Assembly: GCA_021521415.1 (NCBI GenBank)
Contig: JAIQDT010000192.1
Coordinates: forward strand, 1,736,001 to 1,800,000
Direction: 5' to 3'
Length of the DNA stretch: 64,000 nucleotides
From: Bidens hawaiensis
Lineage: Eukaryota > Streptophyta > Magnoliopsida > Asterales > Asteraceae
Translations under genes and position numbers: made by a program
Notes under the pieces: generated by a model
What the model saw: the letters and a program-made list of their open reading frames with translations, nothing else
The model's database searches: none
Told to the model about the DNA's origin: nothing
In this document: piece by piece, positions 11,460 through 24,062 of the stretch
Layout: each line of letters opens with the position of its first letter
Numbering within the stretch: position 1 is the stretch's first letter

Positions 11460-13625
11460 TTCTGTTAATTACATAAGTTTTGCACTATTAATAAAGAAAC
11501 GTGGTAGTATGTATGCATGTATAAAGCCGCTCAAAAGAAATGTAGTATGCATGTAGTTCTTGTTCCATGACCATGGGAACATAGTGAATTAAATAACGTA
11601 ACAATCAAATTAGCAAACCATTATTTATTAAAATTTGGTTCAAGACACAAAGTTACTATTTAATTTTATTATCCAATGTCACTATCTTTTTCCTTTTAAT
11701 CTATATGTGTAAATCTCTAAACCGTATCACCGTATGGACAAGCCTTCAGTGCATGCATATATATTTTAGTTTCCTTTTCTTAGAATATCAGAAGGAAAAA
11801 AACAAAATAACCTTTATGATTTAGATTTAATTTTAATAGACCATATATAAATTTAATTATTTTTTTCAATCAATATGTAAAAGTGTTTAAGCCGTATGTA
11901 AAAGCGTTCATTGCATTTATATATATATCTATATATATATATATATTAATTTTTTCTTTTTAAGTTTCACGAATAAAAACAAAAACAAAATAGTCCATAC
12001 GGTTTAACTTTAATTTTAATAAACTCAATACTTTACAAAATGTACTTTATAAAAGTATTAATTTGTTTTAAATCTCAAAGTAGAGCCTTTAACACACCTC
12101 AACACGCATATGTGGTCAACGTTTTAACGTAATTTTTTTTCCAGTTAAATAATCCTACCTTTCGCACCATATTTAAAAGTAAGTTAGCTTTAAAACCTAT
12201 TCATAAAAACTTGTAACAAGATTAAATGTTAGGCTCGCTTGTGTACCGACAGGAAGTAGAAAAAAATTAAGGTGTTAGGCTCACTTATACATCTACACTC
12301 CAATTAATTATATATTTTAATATGCCAATAATACTGGTGGTGGACCATTATGAAAACGACACCAATAACAAATTAAACAGAACACAACAAACCAAACCAA
12401 ACCAAACCAGAAAAAAAACTTACGTCAATAACATCGTTGAGAAAAAAGTCCGGCACGTAAACACGAGCGGACGCCGCTAACCGCATCAACGTCCGGAGCT
12501 GGGCCGCCGTCCGCGGCAGCATGAGCTCCTCAATCTTCTCCACCTTGGCTCGTTTCAACAGCTCGCCATTATCCTTCGGCTTCATGTTCACTCCTGAGCT
12601 CGCGATCACCACTCTCTCAACTCTCTCCGGCCACATCTCCGCCATTCTGTACGTCACGAACCCGCCATAGCTTGTTCCGACTACCGAGTACTTGCTCACG
12701 CCGAGATTCTCCATTAGTTTTCCGATTGCCTGAGCTTGGAATATTTCGGATCGTTCGGAGGAGTTTGTTGTGGAGTCTCCGAAGAAGACTAGATCGGGAA
12801 CGTATACGTCGAAATAAGGCGCGAAAAACGCCACCTGTACGATATCAATCAAATCAAATGTAATCGTCGAATAAGGCGCAAAAGTGCAATTTCGATCAAT
12901 CGAATCCAATTATATCAAATTAGTAACGAAAATGTAATCGGATTTCGTCGAAATAGGCACGCAACTCTGCAATTTCGATCAGTTTAAATTGAATTAAATC
13001 AGATCAGTAACGGATTACTGCAGTAACGTAATCTGAATTTCAATCAATCAAATCAAGTAAATTGAAATCAGTAACCGTTTAACCGAAACAATATCTAAGT
13101 ACGTCAAAATTAGGCGTGAAAATGAATAGAACCGAACCGAATAAATTGAAATCAGTAACGTTTTACGGAACCTAAATCGAAGATCGTAAAAATAAGGCGC
13201 GAAAACAGCACCGGTATCGAATTAAACCGAACTAAAGTGAGAATAAGTAAGGTTTAACAGGAAACGAAATCGGAGCATGTCAAAATTAGGCGCGAAAAAA
13301 CGGTTCAACGAACCAAAAAAGAAAAAAAAAAGTCGAATGAAATGAAATCAGTAAGGTTCAACGGAAACTAAATCGTAGTAGGTGAGAGACAATTAATTAC
13401 CTGTTGGCGCCACTGCCAAACGCCGTGAGGACCGAATCCGTGGAGTAAAAGTAGCGAGGGTTTCCGTTTATTATCACCGGCGGCTGGAGGTTTAGGTCCC
13501 CAAAAGTGGATAGTGGTGTGCTCATCGACGTCGGTTGACTGTTCCGAGAGGCCGGATGCGGTGAGGGAGCGGCGGAGGAAGGTGCCGTACAAGGAGACGA
13601 GGCTCAGGCAGGATACTACTGCCAT
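10088..13625 (-). CDS. Alpha/beta-hydrolase fold protein, 304 aa, five exons
   Basis: Exons on the minus strand are 13625-13401, 12834-12424, 10898-10803, 10655-10588 and 10202-10088. Every intron is GT...AG and the coding lengths (225, 411, 96, 68, 115) add to 305 codons with the stop TGA. Residues 1-19 are a hydrophobic N-terminal segment (possible anchor or signal). HGFGPHG (62-68) is the oxyanion-hole loop. GTSYGG (128-133) is the nucleophile elbow with Ser130. GEEDNIF puts the acidic residue at Asp254, and SHVPQIEQP the histidine at His283, so the triad is complete. The layout matches plant serine hydrolases related to monoacylglycerol lipase/epoxide hydrolase-like proteins; the substrate is unknown. 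Intron 2 (1525 bp) holds a long (TA)n tract. Confidence 0.9.
10727..10751. repeat. (TA)n microsatellite in hydrolase intron 3
   Basis: About 12 TA units lie between exons 3 and 4 of the hydrolase gene. Confidence 0.85.
11388..11452. repeat. (AT)n microsatellite in hydrolase intron 2
   Basis: About 32 uninterrupted AT units follow a short (CA)n. They lie between exons 2 and 3 of the hydrolase gene and are likely length-polymorphic. Confidence 0.95.
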
Positions 13626-14056
13626 TGGTATGACGTATGGAGTTTAGTGGTTGGGTAAGCTAACTATGACGACTATGTTGTCAAGAAAGGGTAGGTAGGT
13701 AGGGAATTGGTTAGATTAGTAAAGAATAATTGGTACAACAAATAATATCTTTTTGTATATTTAGAAAAAAAAACTATGGTTTTGGTTATGAAAATGTCTT
13801 ATTTTATTACCAAGTGGTAACTAAATGGTTAATGATTTTTAATTTATACAAAAGTTAGTCCAACAACACATTAGCATGTTAAAAAAACCTGTGAAAAATA
13901 AATATTGGAATGTCACTGAATAAATCGTATTTCGACTTAGTATGGAAGTAGTGTGGAAATGACATGCCAATTTTCACACCACCACACCTAGAGGTGGCAA
14001 TGGAAGTGGGGTGCGGAAATGACATGCCAATTTTCACACCACCACACTTAGTATGG

Positions 14057-14103
<47 letters not shown>
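13626..14103. repeat. Hydrolase upstream region with 60-bp tandem duplication and (TA)n
   Basis: The first 300 bp are plain AT-rich promoter-proximal DNA. At 13941-13990 and 14001-14050 a block with ATGACATGCCAATTTTCACA recurs with a 60-bp period. A (TA)n tract of about 22 units (14059-14103) follows and marks the edge of the Athila-like LTR sequence. Confidence 0.75.
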
Positions 14104-14106
<3 letters not shown>

Positions 14107-15233
14107 GAGGTAACAAGAAGAGAAATTCTAAATAAGTGATTCAATTATATGAAGGTTACCATCTAAGATAAAAAATCCACTCCATTCTTCCTTGAAAATT
14201 ATTAAGTAAACATGTGATAATCTTGTCTTAATAATATATAATAGAATAGTCCATCATTTCTAAGTGAACATATTCTATGACACAAAAGAAAGTAGCATGT
14301 GTATTTTCAAGTCCATCCTATGCTTAATATCATGCTTCCATGAGAATGTTAATCTAAGTAGACAAACAGTTTGATAACGTAGAACGATTATGATTGACTT
14401 TCTCAAATACCAATCCTAGCAACTTCGAGTGGTTGTAGTTAACTCATAGAACCTCCCCTTGGTTGATTTAATTAGATTATAGTTACACATTCCATTAACA
14501 TATGATTTCTTTAACTAGCATGATAACCTAAGCAATCTTGTTAACAATGTTATTTTAGAGTTATCAAAACTAGAGAAATAGATCATAGCTTATATCTCAT
14601 CATTTCTAAATACAACATAAGGATCCATGTTTTATCTTGAATAAGTTATCAATGTATTCTTTTTACCATTTCTAGTCTCCAAGAACATGAGTGAACATGA
14701 ATGATTGTTAATCATCAACCTTGATGTATTGAGGTAAACATTTCTTCATCAATGGATAATTGTAAAATAACCATGTACTATACCAAACTAAACCACATGT
14801 TTCACATAATCATCAAGTAAAACAAAGCTTTTTCATACATTTTAGATGGTAAATGGAGTTTAGCTCGTAATGAGCATTGTTATGAACATTAAAAGAGATG
14901 ATGATAAGAAACACATAATTAAACTAGAACAATCTAACCAAATGTGGATAAAACTTCCTTCTTAATGATGATAATGGATGACGGTGATTATGATAATGAT
15001 GGATAACAATGGTAACCTCCAAGCCTTCAAACTCCTCACAAGATCTTCAATATGGGTGTAATGTGGGTGTTTTTATAACAGAAACTTGTTTAGAGATTTT
15101 CTTCAAGCACACCAAATGAGTGCAACATGCTCCTCTATTTATTGGCTGTCTGGGCAGTCAGGCACGGCTTCGTGCTCCATGAGTCATGCCCCCGTGTCCA
15201 GGTGCATTTAATGCTGTCAGATCGTACATGATG
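14104..15233 (-). repeat. R/U5 part of outer Athila-like 3' LTR
   Basis: On the minus strand a TATA-like CCAATAAATAGAGG (15131-15144) lies just downstream of the dyad GCACGGCTTCGTGC (15162-15175). About 1 kb of AT-rich non-coding sequence follows, as in the R/U5 of the nested Athila-type LTR. The other half of this LTR is at 19686-20089. The left end was not resolved. Confidence 0.6.
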
Positions 15234-15365
15234 TGAAATAACCGTAAAAAAAACAAATATGTGTATATTTAATTATAATAATATAAATAAAACAATAAAT
15301 AAATAGATTTATATATAATAAAATAACAATACATCTATACGTAGATATATCTATATTAGTAATAA

Positions 15366-17858
15366 CTAGTTAATAGTCTCCCGCGCGTTGCGCGGGTGAT
15401 CTTTCTGGTGGTGTTAGAAGTGTGTTTAAATTGCTAACCTTTTATATCCATATAATCACCACGTATGATTTTAACTATATATATCCATATAATCGCCACA
15501 TAATATGCTAAATGTACATATCAATACAACTGCCACATAAAGCGCTAACTATTCAACGCTAACTTTCTATGTCGGTTTTGTAATTCCAACCCAAGTGAAA
15601 TACAAACACCTTTAAGCGATCAGCTTCTTAGGTTGCTGAACCAATTGGAGTGATTTCAAAAGGTGAGGCGTTGCTGCAAGTTCTTGCAAAATACCAGCAC
15701 ACTTTAATCCCCATTAATGAAGCTCAGTTTTAGGCCTTTCCATGTCAAGAACCTACATATCAACAAAATAAAAGAAACTTTACATTGAATGAACAGAAAG
15801 ATAACCTTTTTACAATGCAAAAAAGTATTATTGAAGATTAACTAAAATTAAAATGGATAAATGCAAATTTACACATACCTCCTGCTGTTAAGTTACGAAA
15901 TTCGAGTTTAGCGAAATTCTTCATTTTAAGAAGCGGAATCATCTGAATGCTTCAATATATTGTCTTCGTGTTTATTATTATAATATTTAATGGATCAAAG
16001 ATGTCCTGTGAACACATGACCTCTTCAGAATTCTATTTTTGCTGCTATTACATACCATTATAGAACTTAACAACCTGCGCGCGTTGCAGCGCGCTGAAAC
16101 GTGAAAAAAATTTATGTGTTGATGTGGATTTCCGACACGGATTTGTGGCAACAAACAATAATATTCTTATCAAATACAAAAATTACCTCTTGCCTAGGGA
16201 ATTCGAAACGGATTCGTGGCAAATATACACTAATGCATGCCATGGTTTATCCGTTGCTCAAAGTGTGGTATGACATAAAGGCTTGCCATGGTTTATCCTT
16301 CTGTTCATATGTGGTGTGACATAAATAAAGCATTGAAGTCTAATCTTTTTAAGCTCTTATGACACCCCGTCTGTTGTACATAAGTAGGTCTTCCTGTTTG
16401 CATTATATCCAATTTAAATTAAAAAAAATGAAAGCATTTTCTTGAGTTAAGAAGTCATAATGCCCCACAAAGGAGGTTGAAAGGCGCTTAAATGACAGAT
16501 TAGGAACCGTTCACGTTTGTTCGTTAGTTTGGTAAAAGTTAAACAAACTAACACCGAGACAAAGTTTGCGATGTTCGTGTTCCTTTGATTCGTTTACGGG
16601 CCTAGGGCAAATGCAAAAGTTACTAAAAAATAATGACAACACAAATGCAAAGAAGGAAAAAAAGGCAAACACTAACCTGAAGGTGTGAAATGACATACCG
16701 TGCACCATCAGATACAAATGTCATCTTCCTCTATGCCAAGGTTTGAATAAACAGTTTGAGGCAACTTAAGCGTGCAGTTGCTAAATATATAAATGACACG
16801 TATACATCAAAAAACAAAACTGGAACGATAACCAACAAAGTTATCAACTATACATACATTTTCACCTTGTTCAGCTCTGTAATCATTTTTACCCTCAACA
16901 GTAGAGAACCGAAGTGCTCCCTGTTAAACAGAAACCGTCATTAAAAATGGCAACATATAGTTTTATGCATAGAAACGATACAAAAGATTTATTATTACGC
17001 TTTGAACATCTTACCTTGTCATATACATCAGTAAAGTTCTTCATGTATTTAAGTTCATAGCCCAAATACTTCAAATACCCTAAACTGTAATGGATTGGTT
17101 AGGTTTGAGTATAAAAACTTTTTACCAAATGAACGTATTGCTATTCATCTTAGGGTGTGTTTACATACTCTAATGAATCGGCCTAGAGGTATCATCAAAA
17201 GGAATAAGATACGTATTAAATTAAACATCCACAATAACATAAGATAATATAGTTGAACAATTACTTAGCTGGGTAATATTAAACATCCACAATAATGAGC
17301 TTTGTATTTGAAATTTCCGAAGGACCAGGCCAACCTGCATACACAAATATTATGAATTAGTTTTTATAGCAAGTCAATGCACATGTATAAACAGTCCTAA
17401 TTTTAACCCTAAATCATCCAATCGTTTATAGATACAACTGTATTAGAATAAAAGTCAACAATTACGAATATTGAACCCGGCAACAGTAGGTTAAGATGAA
17501 GGTGATGGTGAAATAGACGACGATTTCTTATCTGTGTGTGAGAGATGGCGGTGGTGTGTGAAGGTGGATTTGGGAGATGTGGAGAATGTGATGATGAAGA
17601 AGGTGACGGTGGTGTGAGAAAGCATTTGACAATGGAAGCCTACCCACCCCCAAAATTATAATTATATAAATAACATTAAAAAAGTGAAGTAGACAAATGA
17701 TTTCATTGGATGTTGTTGTGAGAAAATTTAAATTTTACCGTAATCTATATCTTTTCATGAGATAAAAAGAAAACAAATAAGAAAAAAAAGAAATAAAATG
17801 TGGTTGATTGGTCTCACATTTGACAATGTCATCCCTTTTAATATATATATATATATAT
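15366..17858 (-). mobile_element. Helitron, minus strand, 5' end approximate
   Basis: The minus-strand 3' end is firm: hairpin CCCGCGCAACGCGCGGG (15396-15380), ten nucleotides, then CTAG (15369-15366) followed by T. The 5' end is inferred near 17830-17858, where the minus strand reads (TA)n then TTAAAAGGGATGAC, resembling starts of plant Helitrons. The interior has no Rep/helicase frame. It holds a degenerate second terminus-like hairpin at 16076-16093, and a purine-rich, GC-richer patch (17480-17640) that could be captured gene DNA. Confidence 0.6.
16064..16094 (-). repeat. Degenerate Helitron-like 3' hairpin
   Basis: The minus strand reads GCGCGCTGCAACGCGCGC then AGGTTGTTAAGTTCTAT. The hairpin and the CAACGCG loop match the Helitron ends in this window, but the CTRR|T terminus is not intact. 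Possibly a decayed nested Helitron. Confidence 0.35.
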
Positions 17859-17934
17859 AAATCTAGAAGCCTCTAAACCTTAAAAAATAAATACACAAAA
17901 AGAAAACAAAACAAAACCTACACCGACTTACACC

Positions 17935-18249
17935 CTGTTCTTGAGTTTTTTTAAAGTATGGAAATGAAAGGAAAATTAAGAATGGTTAAAAAATGGGTGT
18001 TCTTGAGTTTTTTTTATGATGGAAAGGAAAGGAATAGGAGGAATTAGGAGAGATTAAATTGATGTTTTTTCTCAATAAATCCTCTCAAAAATGGGATGAT
18101 TACTAAAGATAAGTTTTTTCCTAATAAGTTATCATTTCCTTTCCTCCAATTTCATTCCAACTCAAGAACACACCTATTAAAAAAAATTTCCTTTTATTCC
18201 CTTTCTTATCCTTTCCTTTTCTTTTCTTAATTAAAAAACTCAAGAACAA
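17935..18249. mobile_element. MITE/foldback element with nested inverted repeats
   Basis: The ends are inverted copies, GTTCTTGAGTTTTTTTAA (from 17937) and TTAAAAAACTCAAGAAC (to 18247). A second inverted pair, GGTGTTCTTGAGTT (about 17996) and AACTCAAGAACACACC (about 18159-18174), sits inside. No coding capacity. The TSD was not resolved, so the superfamily is open. Confidence 0.65.
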
Positions 18250-19685
18250 GACGTTACTGTTTGCACCATACTTTGCACCATACTCTGGTATGATCAAAAC
18301 TAATTTATTTTCAATCTTCTAAAGCCAAATAAATTAAAAAAGGATGACCAGATCAAATATGTACGTGATATCGCGTCTTGAGCAATCATGCATGCTCTCT
18401 AGATATTTTGGGACTCTACCACCCTCATTATAAAAGCCAATTTCACCGCAAACATTCATTGATAAATAATGTCTTCGGGCGACCTAATTAATGCGTTACA
18501 ACACTCATACCGCCTCCAACCGACCATTTTTCTTACACACAAAACCGACACCACCACTCTTCATCTCCACCGCTTGCCACCTCCGTCGGCCCTAGAAATA
18601 CCACAGGAGCCACCAATCACCACCGCATATTTTTTTTCCGACGACACTTATTGACTAGCGCTGTTGCCACTACGCCAACACTATTTCCACACCGCAAGCA
18701 GCGACGACTTTCGCAAGTTCAGGTTATTGCAAACCTCTAAAAGAAACAACTGTGATATCATTTTGAATTATCATCTAAGGTACGGATTCTTACCCTCCTT
18801 TTGTTATTATCGTGCTCGATTGTTAAAACCCGATTGATGTTTCGCGTTCTTTTGGAACTCCTACACGTCTTTGGAATATTAATCGGATCCAAATTTATTT
18901 TGCTTCTAGATCCGGTTATGGTCATTTGGAATCATATAGATTGATATTGTACGCATGCGATGATTTCTTTTGTTTGTACTCAATATCGCATGTTCCGTTA
19001 CTTATTACGTTGTATAGATATTTGTTGATTCCGTTTGTACCATGAGCATGTTACCTGCATTTGTTGATATTCTGGTACCCTGAGTTCTACGCTTCCTGTG
19101 GAGTGTCCCACGGGAACAACATTGTGGCATCGATGTTGTGTGCTCCTTCCGTGACTGAGAGATTAGTTCACGGCGTCTCTTAAGGGCAAGTGTGACCCAT
19201 AGCTATTAGGAGGCGTATGGATCGATCCTAGGTTATATGGATATGTATGGTATGATTGTGGATGGCTGAGTTTATGCCAACACCCCATCGCACTATTTTG
19301 GGTGCATAGTTCTGCAGGACTATGTAGCCCCACTGGTATGTTATATGTTTCGGCTCATGGGTATCATCCGTATGATACGATTTATTTTATTGGCTTGCTT
19401 TACTTTGTATCGTATCATTTTATACATGTTAAGTTATGTCACTAATATTGTTATTTTGTCATTTATTTTTTTATTTGAGCCTTTTATCCGTACTGAGCAT
19501 TCGGCTCATTCCGTAAAACATTTCCCCTCACACAGGTTCAAAGGTTACTTTGGGCAGGGTGGAGAGAATGGAATAAACTTTAAGATGCGAAGATTGATGG
19601 CTAGTGGAATTATGTCTTCTGTCTCTGTATACCTTCGTATATTGTGACACGTCAGCCAATTTCAAAGTTGGGGTGTTACATGATG

Positions 19686-20089
19686 AGTCACCACGGGGCG
19701 TTCTTTCTGAGGCACGACCCCGTGTTTTTTTGTGACATGTGATAATTCTTTTTTTTCTCTTCTGAAAGGTAACCACGGCCCCATGGTTGCTAAAGCACAT
19801 CCCCGTGCTTCTGTGTCTAGTATTTATCTTTTCTTGTAGATTTTTGTCTTTTCTTATATTCAGAAGCATAGGGGCGTGTCTAGGAAGGCACATGGGCGTG
19901 GTTGGGGGTTTTCTTTGGTTTTCTTTCGTTTTTCTTCGTCTTTTTGCTCGTTTCTTCGATTAAGGCTTGGGTTTACCTGAAATTGCATTTTAATGTGATT
20001 AGTGGTCTTCTGAGCTATATTATTTGATAAAAGTTTCAGTTTTTAGAGATTATTTGATGTTGAAAAGATGTATAATTTTATATACATCA
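19686..20089 (-). repeat. U3 part of outer Athila-like 3' LTR
   Basis: The minus-strand LTR start is set by the purine tract AAGTGTGGGGATG (20094-20106) followed by TGATGTATATAAAATT. The U3 contains several GC-rich dyads (for example near 19715, 19780 and 19875) of the CACGG...CCGTG type. Confidence 0.6.
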
Positions 20090-20125
20090 AACATCCCCAC
20101 ACTTGAACCTTGCTTGTTCTCAAGC
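20090..20125 (-). other. Polypurine tract motif before the outer 3' LTR
   Basis: The minus strand reads GCTTGAGAACAAGC, then AAGGTTCAAGTGTGGGGATG, directly next to the LTR start. The nested element has the homologous arrangement beside its own 3' LTR at 25901. Confidence 0.65.
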
Positions 20126-20746
20126 AAGCTATTTATTAATACTCTCTGAAAAATAGCAAGTCAGGACCATAGCTTAATCATCCCCAAAAGAATTCCAAGG
20201 AAATGGGAACAAAATAACCAACCTTAAATCATGGGAATATATGTAGTGATATATAAAAAGGTGATTTGTTTTTATGAGCTTCCGTTTATGCAAAACGTCA
20301 CGTTCTCACAATGTTCACTCTCACTCGGTTTTATATTTGATCATACTTGATGTACGTATGTGAACACTCTTAGCCAAGATGTAACCTGTGATATATAAGC
20401 TTGTAATAAGTTCAAATCTCAATCTTTGTGAAGGGTTGCATAGATCAGAAGGTAATATGGTTTGGTTTTGTTTGAGTAGGGATTTGGTATTTTGTGGTGG
20501 CTCAATGGTTTAGGTTAATGAGGATGGGGATGGTAAATACAACTTCTGCTGATTTTCGGGAATCTTATGATGTCTTCGATGGTTAGCTTCCCGTTTTTTT
20601 TCACAAACCTAGTGACTCTTTTAAGGTCAGATCGTCAAGACCAGTTTTGTCGATGATGTGGATCAGTTCTTCCTCAATTCTGTTCTGAACATAACTCCCA
20701 ACTCTAATGGATCGTTCGGCTTTGAGCCTAATAGTCCCCACTCTCA

Positions 20747-21019
20747 TTATTCGGTATATTCATGTTGAGACTGAGTTTGACTTTTTCTACATCTTCCTTT
20801 GTGGGACCAGTTTCCGCATCCTAAGCATCGTTCGTATCCTTTTGCTTTTCTTTTCATTACTCTTTTGGAAACTCCACAGAATGGTGGACTTTTTTCGTCT
20901 TGGCGCCACTTTTTCCTCACCTCATTGCTAAAGAGAAAGATTCTCTCCCTAAGTTCTGGAGGCAACCTAGGTTTTGCAAAATGTATGCAGTAAAGGAAAC
21001 TGAAATCGAAAGAATGCAT
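20747..21019 (-). CDS. Accessory ORF in Athila-like 3' region, zinc-knuckle-like
   Basis: A 90-codon frame with a basic, Lys/Arg-rich C-terminal half and the motif CLGCGNWSHKGRC. The spacing is CX2CX4HX3C, one residue off a retroviral-type zinc knuckle, so nucleic-acid binding is possible but unproven. Upstream on the same strand is a TATA-like box (GCGTTATATAAGG, 21152-21164) and a 130-nt leader. It lies between the ATHILA-type ORF and the 3' LTR, in accessory position. I do not recognise the full protein. Confidence 0.4.
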   Translation of the reverse strand: MHSFDFSFLYCIHFAKPRLPPELRERIFLFSNEVRKKWRQDEKSPPFCGVSKRVMKRKAKGYERCLGCGNWSHKGRCRKSQTQSQHEYTE

Positions 21020-21944
21020 TTCCAGTTCTTTAGCGTCTGCCGGTAAAATACCACCTGTGAGATGGATAAAGTGGTGGGGTTTTGGTTAAGGTTCTTGGGT
21101 TTTGTAACTTGGAGAATGGTTTTGAGGGGATGGTGTTAATATTACCTTCTTCCTTATATAACGCTTCGTGCGGTCTTGAAATGAACATTTGTGACAACTT
21201 CTAAATCACACGAAACATATGACTCACTCAAAGCTTCCAAAAAACATATTTATATGGCATGAGGTTTATCTCACAGTAACGGAGGGATTGGGTATAAACG
21301 CCATATTTTGCATAAATTTATTCTCAATAATACAAAACTTTTTTTTCTTTTTCACTTTTTTTTGTAATAATAGATTTTTAGTTGGTTATTTGCAAAACTT
21401 TTCTTGGATTTTCTTTTGGTTTTACTATAAAACTAGTCTTTGTTTGCTACAAAAAATTTGTTATTTAGAGAATCTTATAATTAATTGAGCAAGCAATTGG
21501 TCAAGTAATTCCCCTCCTCACACTTGAATCTCACATTGTCCTCAATATGAAAAGATTCATAAAAAAGATTAATAAAATTCATATGAAGTATGAAGGGTAA
21601 AATGGAAAGGCACTTCCATACAGGTTAACGAAATTTTGATAGAGCGTCCCCTATTTTTCGTCTGTTTTCTTGTTTTGTACCTGGATAATAAAAAAACTGT
21701 AAACAACCAAGCATAATACTACTGAAAATTGGGTATGAAATCATCCACCTCATGCCCACACAAGCTAAATAAGTACCTAGTTAAATGTCTTGGCACCCAC
21801 AGTCATAAAAGTATTCAACCAAACAAACAAACAAACGACAGAATGTACATTATATAAACAACCATGATAATAATGTTATAGAAATACTACCACCCATACC
21901 CATGCCCATACCAGACCTACTAGTGCCGCTGTTCGTCAGTTACC

Positions 21945-23206
21945 TGTGTCCGGGTCGAAGGTTCCCACTGCCTGTCCATGCGCTCAACCAAACGGTCAAT
22001 CTCTCGCCTCGTTTCTGTGTATTCCGCTGCTCGCTGTGTGTCGGAGGCAGCAATTTGTCCTGTTAACCTATCAAAAGAGGCGGTAGTGTGAATCTGGAAC
22101 TGGTCAATGAGCCCGTGTAGTCCCTTAAATGAAAACTGGCTGTGGTACGATGAGCTGGGGCCGGCTTCTGATGATGATGGGCTGCCCAGCTAGGAGTAAG
22201 TGTGGCGGCGGGCCTGTCGGGGTGGTGATCCTCCTCTTCTCTCGGGTACGTCCTGGATCATCAATCAGCGGGGTCCTCAGGATCCCAAATCTGGTTCAGG
22301 GCATCCTGAAATCTCCATGTATCCGGGTTTTTGCCAATCTTTTGGACCATTTGCATGCTGATGCAGAAACCGAGATCCAGAGCAATTGGATTTGGGCTTC
22401 GGGTTCCTTCTGTGTCTGCACGGTAAGCTTTGTAAAGCTTGTAGATCCATAGACCACCAAAGATAGAGATATTTGGGCTCTTTGCATTTTCATTGGTTAT
22501 GAACAAATGACTAAACAGATAAGTGATGTTGCAAGGTATGCCATTTTTTATGCAATAAAGGGCCCATAAATCCCTCAAATCACGACCCCCTCACTCTGAC
22601 CATGTGCGGTGACTGTGTGGCTCAGTGGTCGGTGAATGTATCTCATCAATGGGTCGCGTAGGGCGGTACTTTTGGTGTTGCTTGCACATTAGGTTTCATC
22701 CCCGTAACTCAGTTGTTCCCATGCTTGTAATCTGGTAGCACCTGCTGCTGCTGTGTCGTCAGCATCTTCATCTGCAATTGCAATCATGGCATTGTACCAG
22801 ATGGGTCTATCGGTCTCATCACTCGTGTAAATACCCAAATCGATCCTGAGCTAGGTAACAGATGTCGTGTACCACTCTCCCCCACACCCCCACACCTAAA
22901 CTCAACTGCATCTTCATCCCATATAGACAAGTTTCTCGTCTTGAAAGAGAATGAGGCTAAAAACTCCCTGGTCAGTTCGGATACTGCTTTACCCATTTGA
23001 TTTAAAACACGCACCCATGGTCCTTTCACAAACTTCTTGTACCTTTCCCATTGGTTTACTTTCTTTAACGTTTCTTTGCAAGCATAGAAATTTGGTTCTG
23101 GGTAACAATTGTTAAGGTAGCCCATTCATTGTTGAGCCCGTTCATCTCTCTCGGTATCTTCATGGAAGATCAAGAAAGCATGTTCCTCCTCTTCGTATTC
23201 AGCCAT
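21945..23206 (-). pseudogene. ATHILA ORF-1-like accessory protein, frameshifted
   Basis: ATG at 23206 lies immediately behind a good splice acceptor (AAACTACAG). The acidic opening reads MAEYEEEEHAF. The frame breaks at a TGA after about 27 codons, then resumes with PEPNFYACKETLKKVNQWER, SFKTRNLSIWDEDAVEFRC and, in 22578-22261, CNITYLFSHLFITNENAK and GFCISMQMVQKIGKNP. These blocks resemble the plant ATHILA ORF-1 type proteins encoded between integrase and 3' LTR (recalled family resemblance). The function in the element is not established. Several frame changes make this copy non-functional. Confidence 0.65.
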
Positions 23207-23940
23207 CTGTAGTTTATATTCAGATAAGTTTAATTTTTACAAAAAATGCTGAAAACTTTGAACAGAAGGCAAAACAACGGTGTCGTGCTTCTGGAAGCAT
23301 GACCCCATGTTGAGCAAAAGCACGGTACCGTGCTTTTAGAAGAACGGCCCCATGCTGCAGATTTTTGGCAGTTTTGACCAGTTTCTTATTTTGACTTTTG
23401 TTGACCCGTGGTTGACCACGGGTCGTGTTTTTCAAAGCACAGTCCGTGTGTTTAATCCTAATTCTACAATAGTCAAGACTCGAACTTGCGATTCCAACCG
23501 GGTTTATATATCATTCGGGTTTAATTTTGTTAAATGAATCATTCAATATCCAAACCCGAATGGTTTTTCTCAACAAACTTAAGTGCAAATCTATTTAACA
23601 AATCAATATCCTAGATTTAAACAATTAACCCATCTATTTTTCGGGTTTAGACCCGATTTCATCAATTGGTGAGATTTGGGGCTTATTTTAGACCTAGAAT
23701 GATGAATTTGAACAATTGATTTACTAAATTAGCTTACCTTTGGTTGGAAATCGAAGATTTGAAGCAAATAATTGTGTAATAGGTGAAGAGGCGCCGGTTT
23801 TTTGTTTGAGACGAAGTGGTTTTACGGTTAAGTGGGTAGAAAATGTTATTTTATTGGAAAATACATAACTGCACTGTAGAGTGGGGCACGGCCCCGTGCT
23901 TTTTGAAGCACGGTACCGTGCTGCTTGTAGCAGTTAGGTT
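23207..23940 (-). promoter_or_regulatory. Internal promoter-like module with 5' UTR intron for the ATHILA-type ORF
   Basis: On the minus strand the order is: two perfect dyads, GCACGGTACCGTGC (23921-23908) and GCACGGCCCCGTGC (23899-23886); an AT-rich CAATAAAATAAC about 30 nt on; a CT-rich leader; a strong splice donor CAAAG|GTAAGC at 23738/23737; and an acceptor CAG|ATG at 23207/23206, so splicing would place the ATG at the exon start. Two more dyads lie in the intron (23320-23333; ACCCGTGG...CCACGGGT, 23404-23423). Inferred role: a separate, spliced transcript for the accessory ORF. Confidence 0.5.
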
Positions 23941-24062
23941 TTTCTTTTTTGTTGTTTATTTGTCAAGTTGAATCGTTTTTTAACTACTTTTCTTTGAGGA
24001 TTAAGGTTAAGATAGAAATAAAAAATTCCTAATCTTCATTAAGCATTAAATATACTTAAACA

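Larger units (their letters stand above)
15234..19680. mobile_element. LTR-bounded insertion (solo LTR with nested Helitron and MITE)
   Basis: The insertion begins TGAAATAACCG and ends GGGGTGTTACA (TG...CA) and is flanked by TGATG on both sides (15229-15233, 19681-19685). Taking out the Helitron (from 15366) and the MITE (17935-18249) leaves roughly 1.6 kb without coding capacity. A plus-strand TATA box (CATTATAAAAGCC, about 18427-18439) suggests the LTR reads left to right. The simplest reading is a solo LTR of a gypsy-type element later hit by other transposons. Confidence 0.7.
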
